This document shows, piece by piece, positions 9,204-19,647 of a stretch of DNA of 64,000 nucleotides; position 1 is the first letter of the stretch, and each line of letters opens with the position of its first letter. A program made the position numbers and the translations under genes. Location: positions 1 through 64,000 of the forward strand of contig JAJVIH010000004.1 in the NCBI GenBank assembly GCA_022072125.1. The letters are read 5' to 3'. This DNA comes from Myxococcota bacterium (GTDB lineage: Bacteria; Myxococcota; JAJVIH01). The notes beneath the pieces were generated by a model. It did not search any database, was not told the origin of the DNA, and worked only from the letters and a program-made list of their open reading frames with translations.

Positions 9204-10799
9204 CTACCGGTTTTCGATTTCGCAGACGTACCAGCGGCGCTCGCCGCAATCGGTGTCGTTCCAGCCCGCGGCGGGCTGGTTGCTGTTCATCTCGCCGCAA
9301 TCCTCGCCCCAGTAATCATTGGGTTCGCCGGGGTTCCACCCCTTGAAGGTCACCGCTTCGCCCGTGATCCATCTCCACTCGTTTTCCTTGTCGCGGTCGG
9401 TGATCCCTATCCAGAAGTACTTGCCCGCGCCGGCGATCTGAGCCGCAAAGCTGTTTTCTCCCGGAGAGGAAATGGTCACGAGGTGGGAGCCTGCGTCCTT
9501 GCAGTGGCGCTCGGCTTCGCCGTACCTGGCCTGTACGGTGGACATCTTGTAGCAATTGCCAGTTTCCGGGAACCACGCCCATCCGGCGGGGCAGGTCTTG
9601 CAGGCGTCCCCGTTTTTCGAGCAGGTGCTGCCCGCGGCGCAGGGGTGTCCGCACTGAATCATGTCGCCGCAGTTGTTCTTGAAGGTTCCGCAAACCCGGT
9701 TGGCGCAGGTATTGTTTTCGGGAGCGCATGAACAGAGATTGGCGGTCTTGACGCCGCAGGCTTCGCCGGCCTTGCAACCGCCGCATTCCAGCAGGCCGCC
9801 GCAGCCGTCACTGATTTTTCCGCATTTTCCCGCGCAGGCCGGGTCCTTGGCGGCGGGAGTGCATTCCACGCATTTGCCGTTGGAGCATCCCGTGGAGCCG
9901 CAAGTCTGCACGTCCACGAATTTCAGGCAGGAACTCAAGGCAGTACGCGAACATTGCACCACCTTGTTGTCCTTGCAGAGGGAGACGCCTTCCTCCTTGC
10001 ATTCATCCTCGCAGCGCTCCACGCATTTCCCCTCCTGGCAAACCTGGGCGCCGGCGCAGCCCTGGGCGTTGTCGTCCACCTGGCCATTGCAGTCGTCGTC
10101 CTCGCCGTTGCAGACATCCACGCGCAACGGCCCGGCGGACTGGACACATTCCAATTTTCCCGAAATGCAGAGCATTTTTCCCTTGCCGCAAACACCAGGC
10201 AGATTGGTGTTGCAGGGCGTGTCCACTCCCGGGGCCTCGGCGCCGTCCGGCGTGGCGGGATTGCAGTCGTTGTCCACGCCATCGCACAATTCGGTCGCGG
10301 GGTCGGTCAGCCTGCATCCATCGGGTTCTTCCGCGTCGCTGGATATCGCGTCCGGACGCCCGCCGTCAGGCGCATCATCCGGCTTGCTGTCGGGAGGATC
10401 CAGATCGCTTGAGATCACGTCATCCGGGCCGGTGTCCGCGGGTGGGGATGCGGTGTCCTCCGGCGCGGCGTCGCCGGGGGATGCATCCTCCCCGGGGCCG
10501 TTATCTTCGGGCGATGCGTCACCTTCCGCGGAGTCAGGCGTGGCGGCGTCGCCCGGCGTTCCGGAATCCGGCGCGCCGCCGTCTTCCTGACTACCGGGAC
10601 TCACGGGGTCTGGTTCGCCTGGGTCCCCTGATCGCAAGGCTTCCACACAGATGCCTTCCCCGCAGACCTGTCCCGCCGGGCAATCGGAATCGCTTTTGCA
10701 TCCAAACTGGGCGGGGAGACCGGCGTTGGGGAAACATCCGCCGGCGAACGCGAGACTCCACGCGGCGAAGGCAAAAGACATGAGGCGACGGCCCGGCAC
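9204..10799 (-). CDS. Surface lipoprotein with MopE-like Cys-rich motifs and a C-type lectin domain
   Basis: A protein of about 531 residues. An N-terminal signal ends in LAFAGGC, a probable though imperfect lipobox. A first Cys-rich piece (CKSDSDCPAGQVC) is followed by a roughly 90-residue Asp/Pro/Gly/Ala linker. Two MopE-type motifs come next (CDGVDNDCNPATPDG and CNGEDDDCNGQVDD), then many further Cys repeats. The last 130 residues form a C-type lectin-like domain with the WIG segment, an EPN mannose-type ligand motif, WND, and four conserved Cys ending in WYVCEIENR. EPN and WND predict Ca2+-dependent sugar binding. The GTG at 10799 gives the better signal peptide; ATG at 10781 is possible. 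It probably acts in cell-surface adhesion or recognition. Confidence 0.82.
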   Translation of the reverse strand: MPGRRLMSFAFAAWSLAFAGGCFPNAGLPAQFGCKSDSDCPAGQVCGEGICVEALRSGDPGEPDPVSPGSQEDGGAPDSGTPGDAATPDSAEGDASPEDNGPGEDASPGDAAPEDTASPPADTGPDDVISSDLDPPDSKPDDAPDGGRPDAISSDAEEPDGCRLTDPATELCDGVDNDCNPATPDGAEAPGVDTPCNTNLPGVCGKGKMLCISGKLECVQSAGPLRVDVCNGEDDDCNGQVDDNAQGCAGAQVCQEGKCVERCEDECKEEGVSLCKDNKVVQCSRTALSSCLKFVDVQTCGSTGCSNGKCVECTPAAKDPACAGKCGKISDGCGGLLECGGCKAGEACGVKTANLCSCAPENNTCANRVCGTFKNNCGDMIQCGHPCAAGSTCSKNGDACKTCPAGWAWFPETGNCYKMSTVQARYGEAERHCKDAGSHLVTISSPGENSFAAQIAGAGKYFWIGITDRDKENEWRWITGEAVTFKGWNPGEPNDYWGEDCGEMNSNQPAAGWNDTDCGERRWYVCEIENR

Positions 10800-10854
10800 A
10801 CCCGAATTGTGACGAAACCGGATGGCAAAAGCAACAGTTTTCTGACACACTGCG

Positions 10855-11340
10855 TCAGTTCCGGATTTTGTCCTGTCCGGCCCGCAGTTTTTGAAGCAAG
10901 CTCTGGATGCTGTCCCCAAAGACCGGGTGAATGGCTCCGGGGGCGATTTCCGTCAGCGGCTCCAGCACGAATTCCCGTTCGTGCATCAGAGGGTGGGGGA
11001 TCTTCAACCCGGGTTCATCCAGGATCAGGCCGCCCGCCAGCAGCAGATCAATATCAATGACGCGCGGCCCCCATCGTTCGAGCCGCTCACGGCCCATCGC
11101 CCGTTCCGTGCGCAGGAACAGGTCCAGCAGTTCGCGGGGAGTCATCCCCGATTCCACCTCGATGGCCATGTTGAGGAAATCGGGTTGATCCGTCTTGCCC
11201 CATGGCGGAGTGACGATCATGGACGAAAGCCGGGTGATGACGAGGCCGGGCTCCTGCCGCAGCAATTCCAGCGCTCGCTCCAGGTTGGCCTTGCGGTCTC
11301 CGGTATTGCTTCCCAGCGCGGCATGGTACGAATATTTCAA
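10855..11340 (-). CDS. folK: 2-amino-4-hydroxy-6-hydroxymethyldihydropteridine pyrophosphokinase
   Basis: A 161-residue HPPK, the typical length. It shows the N-terminal ALGSNTGDR motif, TPPWGKTDQPDFLN and the catalytic signature RWGPRVIDIDLLL, where the two Asp bind Mg-ATP, then IPHPLMHEREFVLEPL. The enzyme transfers pyrophosphate from ATP to the pterin in folate synthesis. The start is a TTG at 11340; no strong ribosome site is visible. It sits 46 bases after the DUF4340 gene and 55 bases before the lectin lipoprotein, in the same run. No other folate gene is nearby. Confidence 0.94.
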   Translation of the reverse strand: MKYSYHAALGSNTGDRKANLERALELLRQEPGLVITRLSSMIVTPPWGKTDQPDFLNMAIEVESGMTPRELLDLFLRTERAMGRERLERWGPRVIDIDLLLAGGLILDEPGLKIPHPLMHEREFVLEPLTEIAPGAIHPVFGDSIQSLLQKLRAGQDKIRN

Positions 11341-11386
11341 TTGCCGTCCGTATTTGTTCCGGCGCCGCCTTCGCGCGCCTGGCGTC

Positions 11387-12805
11387 TCACGGCGAGGTCA
11401 GCGGCGTCGCGGTGGCCGCTCCGGCGCGTTCGGCCATGTATGGCGCGGGTGAAAAATGAATCAGCCGCTGGTTGTCCATGCTTAACTGGAAGACCCGGTT
11501 GTTCCGCGAAGAACGGGCATAAAAGAAGTTGGCGCTGGGGATGCCGATCAGCAGTTCGTCCACTGGTTTGGGGCGATCAGCGTAATACAGGCTGACAGCG
11601 AACTGGGCGGGTTGCAAACCGAATTGCTGAAGGTTGGCGGCGTTTTCCTCGACGATGGATTGCGCGCGCATGTTGGCCAGCAGATTCAACTGGCTGTTGA
11701 CCTGAAACGCGCTGGCGGGTCCGCGCACGGGATCCATCAGGGACCACCGGCTGTCACCGGTCTTTTGCAGCACGAACGGCGCGCCGCCATGGTTGACCAC
11801 CATCCGCACGACCTTCTCCGGTTCAAATTCAATGATGGATCGGGATCTCAACCTCGCCGGATCAATCTGGAAGCCATCCATGGTTTTGTCATCCACCTGG
11901 GCGATGGCGTTGAACTCCATGGACCACGCCCAGGTGCGTACCCCATAGGTGGATGCGTCCTGGCGCGAGATATGGGCCGACAGGGTCTTGCCATCCCGGG
12001 TGACCACCTGAATGACCAGCGGCGGCGTGTCCAGGCCGAATTTGTCGCGGTCCTTCGGCGTCTCCGTCACCACTCCTTCCGCCCGCAACCCCATGGCCAT
12101 GGCCACGGCGCCCTCGCTTTCGATTTTGTCCGCCCGCTCCTGAAAGGGAGCAATCAGGTTCCAGCGGGTGGAATTCTCGTTGTCACGGGCGATTTCCCAG
12201 GACAGCTTGCCATCCCTGATCACGGCGATGCGGGCGATTTCGTCGCGCTCCACGGGCAGCAGGCGCTTGTCGCGGACATTGAACGAAGTCTGCTTGATCC
12301 GCGAGACCAGGGAAGACGGCGCCAGCAGGATTTTCCGGTCGCTCGACCGCTGGACATACACATTGGCCCCGATGGGGTCATTGAGCCCCAGGCTGACAGT
12401 ATAATCCTGTCCCATGAAGGTGGTGATTTTGAAGGCCGCCTCCGGGTTCGCCAATCCGTATTTGTCTTCCCGGGATTTGGTTTCATCGGCGATGAGGGTG
12501 ACGCTGGTCTCGCCCAGCGCCTGCGCCATGCCTTCCGCCACCCATTGCTCGGCGTCGGCTTTCGCCGGGCTGTTCAGGCGCCAGCGCTGCTCCCGCGATT
12601 CACGGACAATCTCCACCGGTTCGCCGTGCATGGACCACGAGATGCGCTGGATATCGTTCGCGCCCACGGGCAGGAGTTTTTCCGGACGGCCCATTCCGTC
12701 GCCGGAAGGGTTGCCGTTCAGCGCCAGCCATGCGCCCACGCCAAGCACCGAGAGTGCGGCGGCCGCTGCCGCCAGTTGGGCAAGTTGCCGTTGCAGACGG
12801 GTCAT
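11387..12805 (-). CDS. DUF4340-family protein of a Gld-type ABC system
   Basis: A 472-residue protein. A single N-terminal membrane anchor (AAAAAALSVLGVGAWLAL) is followed by a long extracytoplasmic part with repeated segments of the kind WRLNSPAKADAEQW and DKFGLDTPPLVIQV, which are hallmarks of DUF4340. The ATG at 12805 overlaps the stop of the upstream GldG-like gene (ATGA), so the two are translationally coupled. DUF4340 proteins routinely follow GldA/F/G-type ABC genes. Their biochemical role is unknown; an envelope accessory role is inferred. An in-frame extension upstream of 12805 lies inside the previous gene and was not used. Confidence 0.85.
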   Translation of the reverse strand: MTRLQRQLAQLAAAAAALSVLGVGAWLALNGNPSGDGMGRPEKLLPVGANDIQRISWSMHGEPVEIVRESREQRWRLNSPAKADAEQWVAEGMAQALGETSVTLIADETKSREDKYGLANPEAAFKITTFMGQDYTVSLGLNDPIGANVYVQRSSDRKILLAPSSLVSRIKQTSFNVRDKRLLPVERDEIARIAVIRDGKLSWEIARDNENSTRWNLIAPFQERADKIESEGAVAMAMGLRAEGVVTETPKDRDKFGLDTPPLVIQVVTRDGKTLSAHISRQDASTYGVRTWAWSMEFNAIAQVDDKTMDGFQIDPARLRSRSIIEFEPEKVVRMVVNHGGAPFVLQKTGDSRWSLMDPVRGPASAFQVNSQLNLLANMRAQSIVEENAANLQQFGLQPAQFAVSLYYADRPKPVDELLIGIPSANFFYARSSRNNRVFQLSMDNQRLIHFSPAPYMAERAGAATATPLTSP

Positions 12806-14448
12806 TGCGCGCGTTTCCGTGACCAGCGGATGGCCGCGCCGCACAGGATCATCAATCCAGGCAGCACCACCATCGCCAGATACCGGTAGATATTCCACTG
12901 CACTTGCGATGGCGCGAAGTAGCTCTGCGCGCGCATCCGGCTTTCAATGCGGATGAGATCATCCTGCTCGGTCAGCCAGGCCATGGAAGCCAGGATGAAA
13001 TCCCGGTGGTTGAAGGAGTTGATGTGACTGTTCTGCAGGAACGAGGCGTCTCCGAACACCACGAAGCGCGTCTGATCGCTGCGCTTGCCGGCCGTTTCGC
13101 CCGGGGTGTTGCGCCCGCCCGCCACCGCCAGGGATACCGGGCCTTCCGTGTCCTCGCCCTGGGTGAACGAGGGGATGATTCCCAACTGGGTCTCGCCCCA
13201 GGCCTGCGGTCCGGTTTTCACCAGCCACTGAGAGCGCACTCCCGGCAGCCCGTAAGTTCCCTCCCACACGCTGCGCGCCCAGATGAACTGCGACTGCGTA
13301 TTGGTCAGATCCTTGACGATCGGATGGGTGGACCAAGTCCGTCCCGCCGCGAAGGGAAACATCTGCATGCCCCCCATCAGCACGCCGGTATTGGAGGATT
13401 TGTCCATGATCAGGTCATCGCGGAGGATCACCCGCCAGTTTTCCTCCAGGTATTTTTCGATTCCCGTGCGGTACAGCCGGGAGTCCTTGAAGCCAAGGTT
13501 TTCCAGCAGGAAAAGCGCGCGGCCGCCGGTCTCCATGAAATCGCCGATCTTCTTGATCCCGGCCTCCGTGAAGGGATTGCGCGGCGCGGCGATCACCAGC
13601 GTGACATCGCCCCCGGGAATATCGCCCGCCAGCAGCGCGCGGGTTTCGATCTTGTAGCCCAGCGACCGCAGGATTTCGGCGAAGGTGAACAGGCTGTTGG
13701 GGTCCCTGGCGTCCTCGATGCTTTTTTCGCCCTGGCCCGTGGTGAAAATGACCGTTTTCGGCGCGTTGCGGGTCAGCCGGACAATGGCGTTGGCGATGGC
13801 CTGATCGGTGGCCTGCCCAACCCTCTCCTCGCGGTCTCCCATGCGCAGGATGATGCGCGCCGGATTGGGCGACGTGGCGAAATCCACCTTTTCGCGGAGC
13901 GCGCGCGCCGGGTCTTCGCGCGGGTCCACGATTTCGTAGGTGAATTTGTCAGAGGCGAAGGCCAGCGCCCGGAAGATGTCGTTGACGCGGGAGTAAAGCT
14001 GCTTCTCCTGCTGGCGCTGGGCGGGTTCGCGGTCGCGCGGCGACGCCGAATAGAAGGCGATCGCCCGGATGGGTTGCTGCGCCCCGGCCAGAACGCCGAT
14101 GGTCTGGGGGCTGGGCGAGAATACCTGTTCGCGGGTCCAGTCGAAGCCACGTTCCATCTTCACGGCGACGGCGTTGAGCAATACCACGCCCGCCAGAAAC
14201 ACCAGCGCGAAGCCCGCCGCCACCAGGTTGAAACGGGTGGCACGGGAGCGCATGAAACGGCCCACCGGTTCGCGGTTGATGGCCGTCCACCACACCAGCA
14301 GGATAACCCCCGCGGCCAGCAGGCCGCTGGAGATGGAGCCGGCGCCCGGGTCAATGAAGCGCAACAGTCCGCCCGCCGCCGCGGAAGTCAGTCCTGCCGC
14401 CCCGGTCAGGGCCGATACGGCATGGTTGCGGGCGTTTGAGGGTTCCAT
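12802..14448 (-). CDS. GldG-like ABC transport auxiliary protein
   Basis: A 548-residue protein with two or three N-terminal membrane segments, a large extracytoplasmic region and a C-terminal membrane helix followed by a basic tail (RWSRKRAQ). The middle has the GldG/DUF7088-type features KTVIFTTGQGEKSIED and DVTLVIAAPRNPFTEAGI, and the GGRALFLLENLG segment. In Bacteroidetes GldG works with GldA and GldF in gliding and secretion; in other phyla such operons are of uncertain function. It begins eight bases after the permease gene and overlaps the DUF4340 gene by four bases. Confidence 0.85.
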   Translation of the reverse strand: MEPSNARNHAVSALTGAAGLTSAAAGGLLRFIDPGAGSISSGLLAAGVILLVWWTAINREPVGRFMRSRATRFNLVAAGFALVFLAGVVLLNAVAVKMERGFDWTREQVFSPSPQTIGVLAGAQQPIRAIAFYSASPRDREPAQRQQEKQLYSRVNDIFRALAFASDKFTYEIVDPREDPARALREKVDFATSPNPARIILRMGDREERVGQATDQAIANAIVRLTRNAPKTVIFTTGQGEKSIEDARDPNSLFTFAEILRSLGYKIETRALLAGDIPGGDVTLVIAAPRNPFTEAGIKKIGDFMETGGRALFLLENLGFKDSRLYRTGIEKYLEENWRVILRDDLIMDKSSNTGVLMGGMQMFPFAAGRTWSTHPIVKDLTNTQSQFIWARSVWEGTYGLPGVRSQWLVKTGPQAWGETQLGIIPSFTQGEDTEGPVSLAVAGGRNTPGETAGKRSDQTRFVVFGDASFLQNSHINSFNHRDFILASMAWLTEQDDLIRIESRMRAQSYFAPSQVQWNIYRYLAMVVLPGLMILCGAAIRWSRKRAQ

Positions 14449-14456
14449 CGGCGATT

Positions 14457-15269
14457 CTACTCCCAGCGCTGCGCATCAATCACGCGCACGGTCAGCAGCA
14501 GGAAAAACAGGGTGAAGGTCAGGTAATAGACCAGCGTGGCGGTGGAGACATACCCCCGCGCGAAGTTGGCGATGTGGGGCGTCAGGGCGGCGTGCTCCAG
14601 CAGGGTTTTCCACACGCCGGAAGCAGCGGCGGCGATGGCCGGCAAGATCGCCACCAGCAGCGCGCCGGAGAATGACAGCAGCGCCGACACCACCAGGTTG
14701 TCGGACAGCGAGGACCAGAACAGCCCCATCGCCGCCAGCGCGCAGCCCATCAGGAACAGTCCGGTGAATCCGGAGGCGATGGTCAGCCAGTCGAGCGAGC
14801 CCTGCACGACCGCATCGCCGGACCCCTGCGCCATGAATACGCCCGTCAGGGCGGGGAAGATGAAGGTCAGACCGCACAGCACCGCCACCACCACCGCGAT
14901 GGACATGAACTTGCCCGCCGCGATGGCGAAGGTGCTCGCGGGTGAAGTGAGCAGCAACTCCCATGTCCGGTTGCGTTTCTCCTCCGCGATCAGGCGCATG
15001 GTCAGCAGGGGCAAAACGAACAGGAGCATGCGCGCGGCGCCGTCCATCCACGGGACGAAAACCCCGGTCATCAGGTTGGTGTCGTCCAGCAGGCTGCCGG
15101 AGCGGTACAAATCCACCTGATCCATGGACCAGCGTTGCAGGATGGTCACGAACAGCGATCCGCTGAAAAACAGGAAAACAGCGGCCATCACCCAGAAGGT
15201 GAGCGTGTTGACATAGCCGGCCAACTCGCGCCGGCAGATGACCCACGCCGATTGAAGCATGGCGATCAT
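14457..15269 (-). CDS. ABC transporter permease (GldF-like, ABC-2 type)
   Basis: A 270-residue membrane protein with six hydrophobic segments. It carries the ABC-2 feature RLIAEEKRNRTWELLLTSP, typical of GldF/NatB-like permeases, in the first cytoplasmic loop. It starts inside the end of the ATPase gene (four-base overlap at 15266-15269) and is followed eight bases later by the GldG-like gene. With the ATPase it should form the membrane core of the transporter. The substrate is unknown. Confidence 0.88.
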   Translation of the reverse strand: MIAMLQSAWVICRRELAGYVNTLTFWVMAAVFLFFSGSLFVTILQRWSMDQVDLYRSGSLLDDTNLMTGVFVPWMDGAARMLLFVLPLLTMRLIAEEKRNRTWELLLTSPASTFAIAAGKFMSIAVVVAVLCGLTFIFPALTGVFMAQGSGDAVVQGSLDWLTIASGFTGLFLMGCALAAMGLFWSSLSDNLVVSALLSFSGALLVAILPAIAAAASGVWKTLLEHAALTPHIANFARGYVSTATLVYYLTFTLFFLLLTVRVIDAQRWE

Positions 15270-16243
15270 GCCTGCGTCTCCCGGCGCGTCGCGGCTTCCA
15301 TGGTGATGGCCTGGAAGGTCTCTTCCAGCGGCGGAATCAGCGGCGACAGTTCCACCAGCCCGGCGCCGGACTCCACCACCAGCCGCGAAATTTTCTCCCG
15401 GGCGCCGTCATCCAGCCGGCCTTCCAGCACCCAGTGATTGTTTTCCTCCATCCACTGAAGATCCTCCACGCCATTCACCGCCTCCAGTTTGCCGGAAAGA
15501 CCGCTGTCTCCGCCCTGGCGCGCGGTTTTGAGTATCCACCGCGCCTGCTTTTCTCCCGCCTTGCGGAACGCCTCCAGGGATTCCTGCAGGATCAGCCTGC
15601 CGCGGTGGATCATGAGCACGCGGTTGCAGGTCAGTTCCACCTCGCGGAGGATATGCGTGGAGAGCAGGATGGTGTGGGAGCCGCCCAATTCGCGGATCAG
15701 TTCGCGCACTTCCAGCACCTGAATCGGGTCCAGTCCGGCGGTGGGTTCGTCGAGGATCAGCAGATCGGGTCCGCCCAGCAGCGCCTGGGCGAGTCCCACC
15801 CGCTGGCGGAATCCCTTGGATAGATCCCCCGTCAACTGGTTCATCACTTCGGTGACCCTGCACCGGGTGGCCGCCATATCCACCTCGCTGGCGATTCTGG
15901 CGGGCGGCACGCGCTTCAGCCGGGCGGCGTAGCGCAGGTATTCGCCGGTCTTCATTTCCGGGTACAGGGGTGGGTGCTCCGGCAGATATCCGATGCGGCC
16001 CTTGATGCGCTCCGGCTCCTCGAACACATCCACCCCGGAGACGATGGCGGTGCCGGAGGTCGGGGGCAGATAGCCGGTCAGGAGCCGCATGGTGGTGGAT
16101 TTGCCCGCGCCGTTGGGACCGAGAAAACCCGCCACCTCGCCGCGCCGCACCTCGAAATGGATATTGTCCACGGCGACGCGATCGCCAAACCTGCGGGTCA
16201 GGCCGCGCGCTTCGATGACCGGGCTGGAAGCTTCAACTGTCAT
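15266..16243 (-). CDS. ABC transporter ATP-binding protein (GldA-like)
   Basis: A 325-residue ATPase. Walker A is GPNGAGKST near residue 40, the signature region is LSKGFRQRVGLAQALLGGP, Walker B is LLILDEPTAGLDP, and the switch His is in ILLSTH. A C-terminal extension of about 90 residues resembles the DrrA/GldA-type regulatory tail. It overlaps the permease gene by four bases and leads the transporter unit ATPase-permease-GldG-DUF4340. The preceding rhomboid gene ends 77 bases upstream, so the ABC unit could have its own promoter. Confidence 0.9.
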   Translation of the reverse strand: MTVEASSPVIEARGLTRRFGDRVAVDNIHFEVRRGEVAGFLGPNGAGKSTTMRLLTGYLPPTSGTAIVSGVDVFEEPERIKGRIGYLPEHPPLYPEMKTGEYLRYAARLKRVPPARIASEVDMAATRCRVTEVMNQLTGDLSKGFRQRVGLAQALLGGPDLLILDEPTAGLDPIQVLEVRELIRELGGSHTILLSTHILREVELTCNRVLMIHRGRLILQESLEAFRKAGEKQARWILKTARQGGDSGLSGKLEAVNGVEDLQWMEENNHWVLEGRLDDGAREKISRLVVESGAGLVELSPLIPPLEETFQAITMEAATRRETQA

Positions 16244-16320
16244 GGGGGGCCCATGTTAAATCCGCCGCCAGCGGATGCAAGGCCGGGGCGATGGCAGAAA
16301 TGCCAGCAGCAACCGGGCCG

Positions 16321-17082
16321 TCAGTTCAGGTACTCCCGGTCTTTTTTCCGGTCGCCGCCGCCTTGTATCACATCCATCTTCAGGCGGCGCAGTTTCCATT
16401 TGAGGTAGCGCAGCCGGATCCAGTCGCGGATTTGCGCCGGAGCGAACCACCAGGCCTTGAGGTACAGGTATCCGCTGACCAGCCCGCCGAGATGCGCCGC
16501 GTGACTGACCGCACCCATGCCCCGTTCGGCCAGCGCCGCCAGAAAGGTATAAATGATGATGCCCAACACCATCCATTTCACCTTCAGCCGCACGATTCCA
16601 TAGATGTACAGGTGATGTTCCGGCCACAGGGCCGCCCATGCCGCCATCAATCCGTATACCGCTCCCGAGGCGCCGATGGTGCGCATCTCCGGCTTGCTGA
16701 ACAGATAGCCCGCCGCGACGACAAACACCCCCGCCAGCACGGCGCAAGCCAGGTAGAAGGTGATGAATCCCCGGGCGCCCCAGCGGTATTCCAGCGCGCC
16801 GCCGAACATCCAGAGAAAAAGCAGGTTCAGAATCACATGCGCCGGATGAACCGAATGCAGCAGGTGGTAGGTGAACAATTCCCACAGGCGGAACTCGCGG
16901 ACCACGTGGCGGGGAGTCAGTCCGAAGGCGTTGTCAATCGCCTCGACCAAGCCCGGACTGAATTGCCAGGCGATCAGCATCATCAGGTAAATGGCGGCGT
17001 TGATGATCAGCAGCCATTTGACCGCGCCCCGGAAACTCCAGTCTGCACGGGGGCCGTTATGTTCCATGGTCCGGATGGACAT
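16321..17082 (-). CDS. Rhomboid-family intramembrane serine protease
   Basis: A 253-residue protein with about six membrane segments. It has the catalytic GASGAVYG motif (nucleophile Ser) in one helix and the catalytic His in HAAHLGGLVSGY in a later helix. A WMFGGALEYRWG loop segment before the active helix is also typical. It should cleave membrane-spanning substrates within the inner membrane. The basic C-terminal tail (LRYLKWKLRRLKMD) is cytoplasmic. Its start lies five bases after the uvrB stop, so it is probably co-transcribed with uvrB. Confidence 0.9.
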   Translation of the reverse strand: MSIRTMEHNGPRADWSFRGAVKWLLIINAAIYLMMLIAWQFSPGLVEAIDNAFGLTPRHVVREFRLWELFTYHLLHSVHPAHVILNLLFLWMFGGALEYRWGARGFITFYLACAVLAGVFVVAAGYLFSKPEMRTIGASGAVYGLMAAWAALWPEHHLYIYGIVRLKVKWMVLGIIIYTFLAALAERGMGAVSHAAHLGGLVSGYLYLKAWWFAPAQIRDWIRLRYLKWKLRRLKMDVIQGGGDRKKDREYLN

Positions 17083-17087
17083 GCTGG

Positions 17088-19139
<2,052 letters not shown>

Positions 19140-19233
19140 GCCTGGCAATGTAATGATGACCGGGGTGTCTGTCCATGCCCCGCCGCCGCCCCCGTTTCAG
19201 GGCGCCTGTTCCGGGCTGCAATCCCCTAGCGGC

Positions 19234-19521
19234 TCACCAGTTGTGCATGCCGCCGATGTCGGTGACCTGGTAGCCATGGCCGCGCAGCAACTGGGCAGCG
19301 GTGGAACTCCGTCCGCCGCTGCGGCAGTACACCACCACGGGGCGTTTCACATCTCCCACTTCGCGCAGCCGGGCGGCCAGTTCCTGGACAGGGATATTCT
19401 TCGCGCCTTCCAGGTGGCCGCCATGGAATTCTTCCGGCGTACGAACATCCAGCAGCAACGCTCCTCCGGCGACCAGTTGACGATGATGAGTGGATTTGGG
19501 TTTGAACAGGAAGTCGAACAT
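19234..19521 (-). CDS. Single-domain rhodanese-like sulfurtransferase
   Basis: A 95-residue protein consisting of one rhodanese domain. It has LLDVRTPEEFHGGHLEGAKN and the active-site loop CRSGGRS with the catalytic Cys near residue 71, ending GGMHNW. The ATG has a good AGGAG site eight bases upstream. Such small PspE/GlpE-type proteins carry persulfide sulfur; the physiological acceptor is unknown. It lacks an evident signal peptide, so it is probably cytoplasmic. It is divergent from the ECF sigma gene, with 126 bases between the two starts, and is the first gene of the minus-strand run. Confidence 0.93.
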   Translation of the reverse strand: MFDFLFKPKSTHHRQLVAGGALLLDVRTPEEFHGGHLEGAKNIPVQELAARLREVGDVKRPVVVYCRSGGRSSTAAQLLRGHGYQVTDIGGMHNW

Positions 19522-19647
19522 GTATTTCTCCTGAATGGGTGATGGATGGTGGCGCCTGTCCGGCGCGCCCGTTACACTGATGAGAGCCCGGAGGCGGCCC
19601 GATGGATTCGCCCGGAAGGCATTTTTTCACCGGAAGATATTTGAATC

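Noticed and set aside
9661-10590. A 309-codon Ser/Pro-rich plus-strand frame that looks like a low-complexity secreted protein
   Set aside because: It is the complement of the Asp/Gly/Ala linker and Cys-rich stalk of the lectin lipoprotein.
12904-14439. A 511-codon plus-strand frame
   Set aside because: It is antisense to the GldG-like gene, which has real membrane segments and coupling to both neighbours.
19140-19233. A LexA-type operator before uvrB
   Set aside because: No sequence with the dyad of any LexA box that I know is present.
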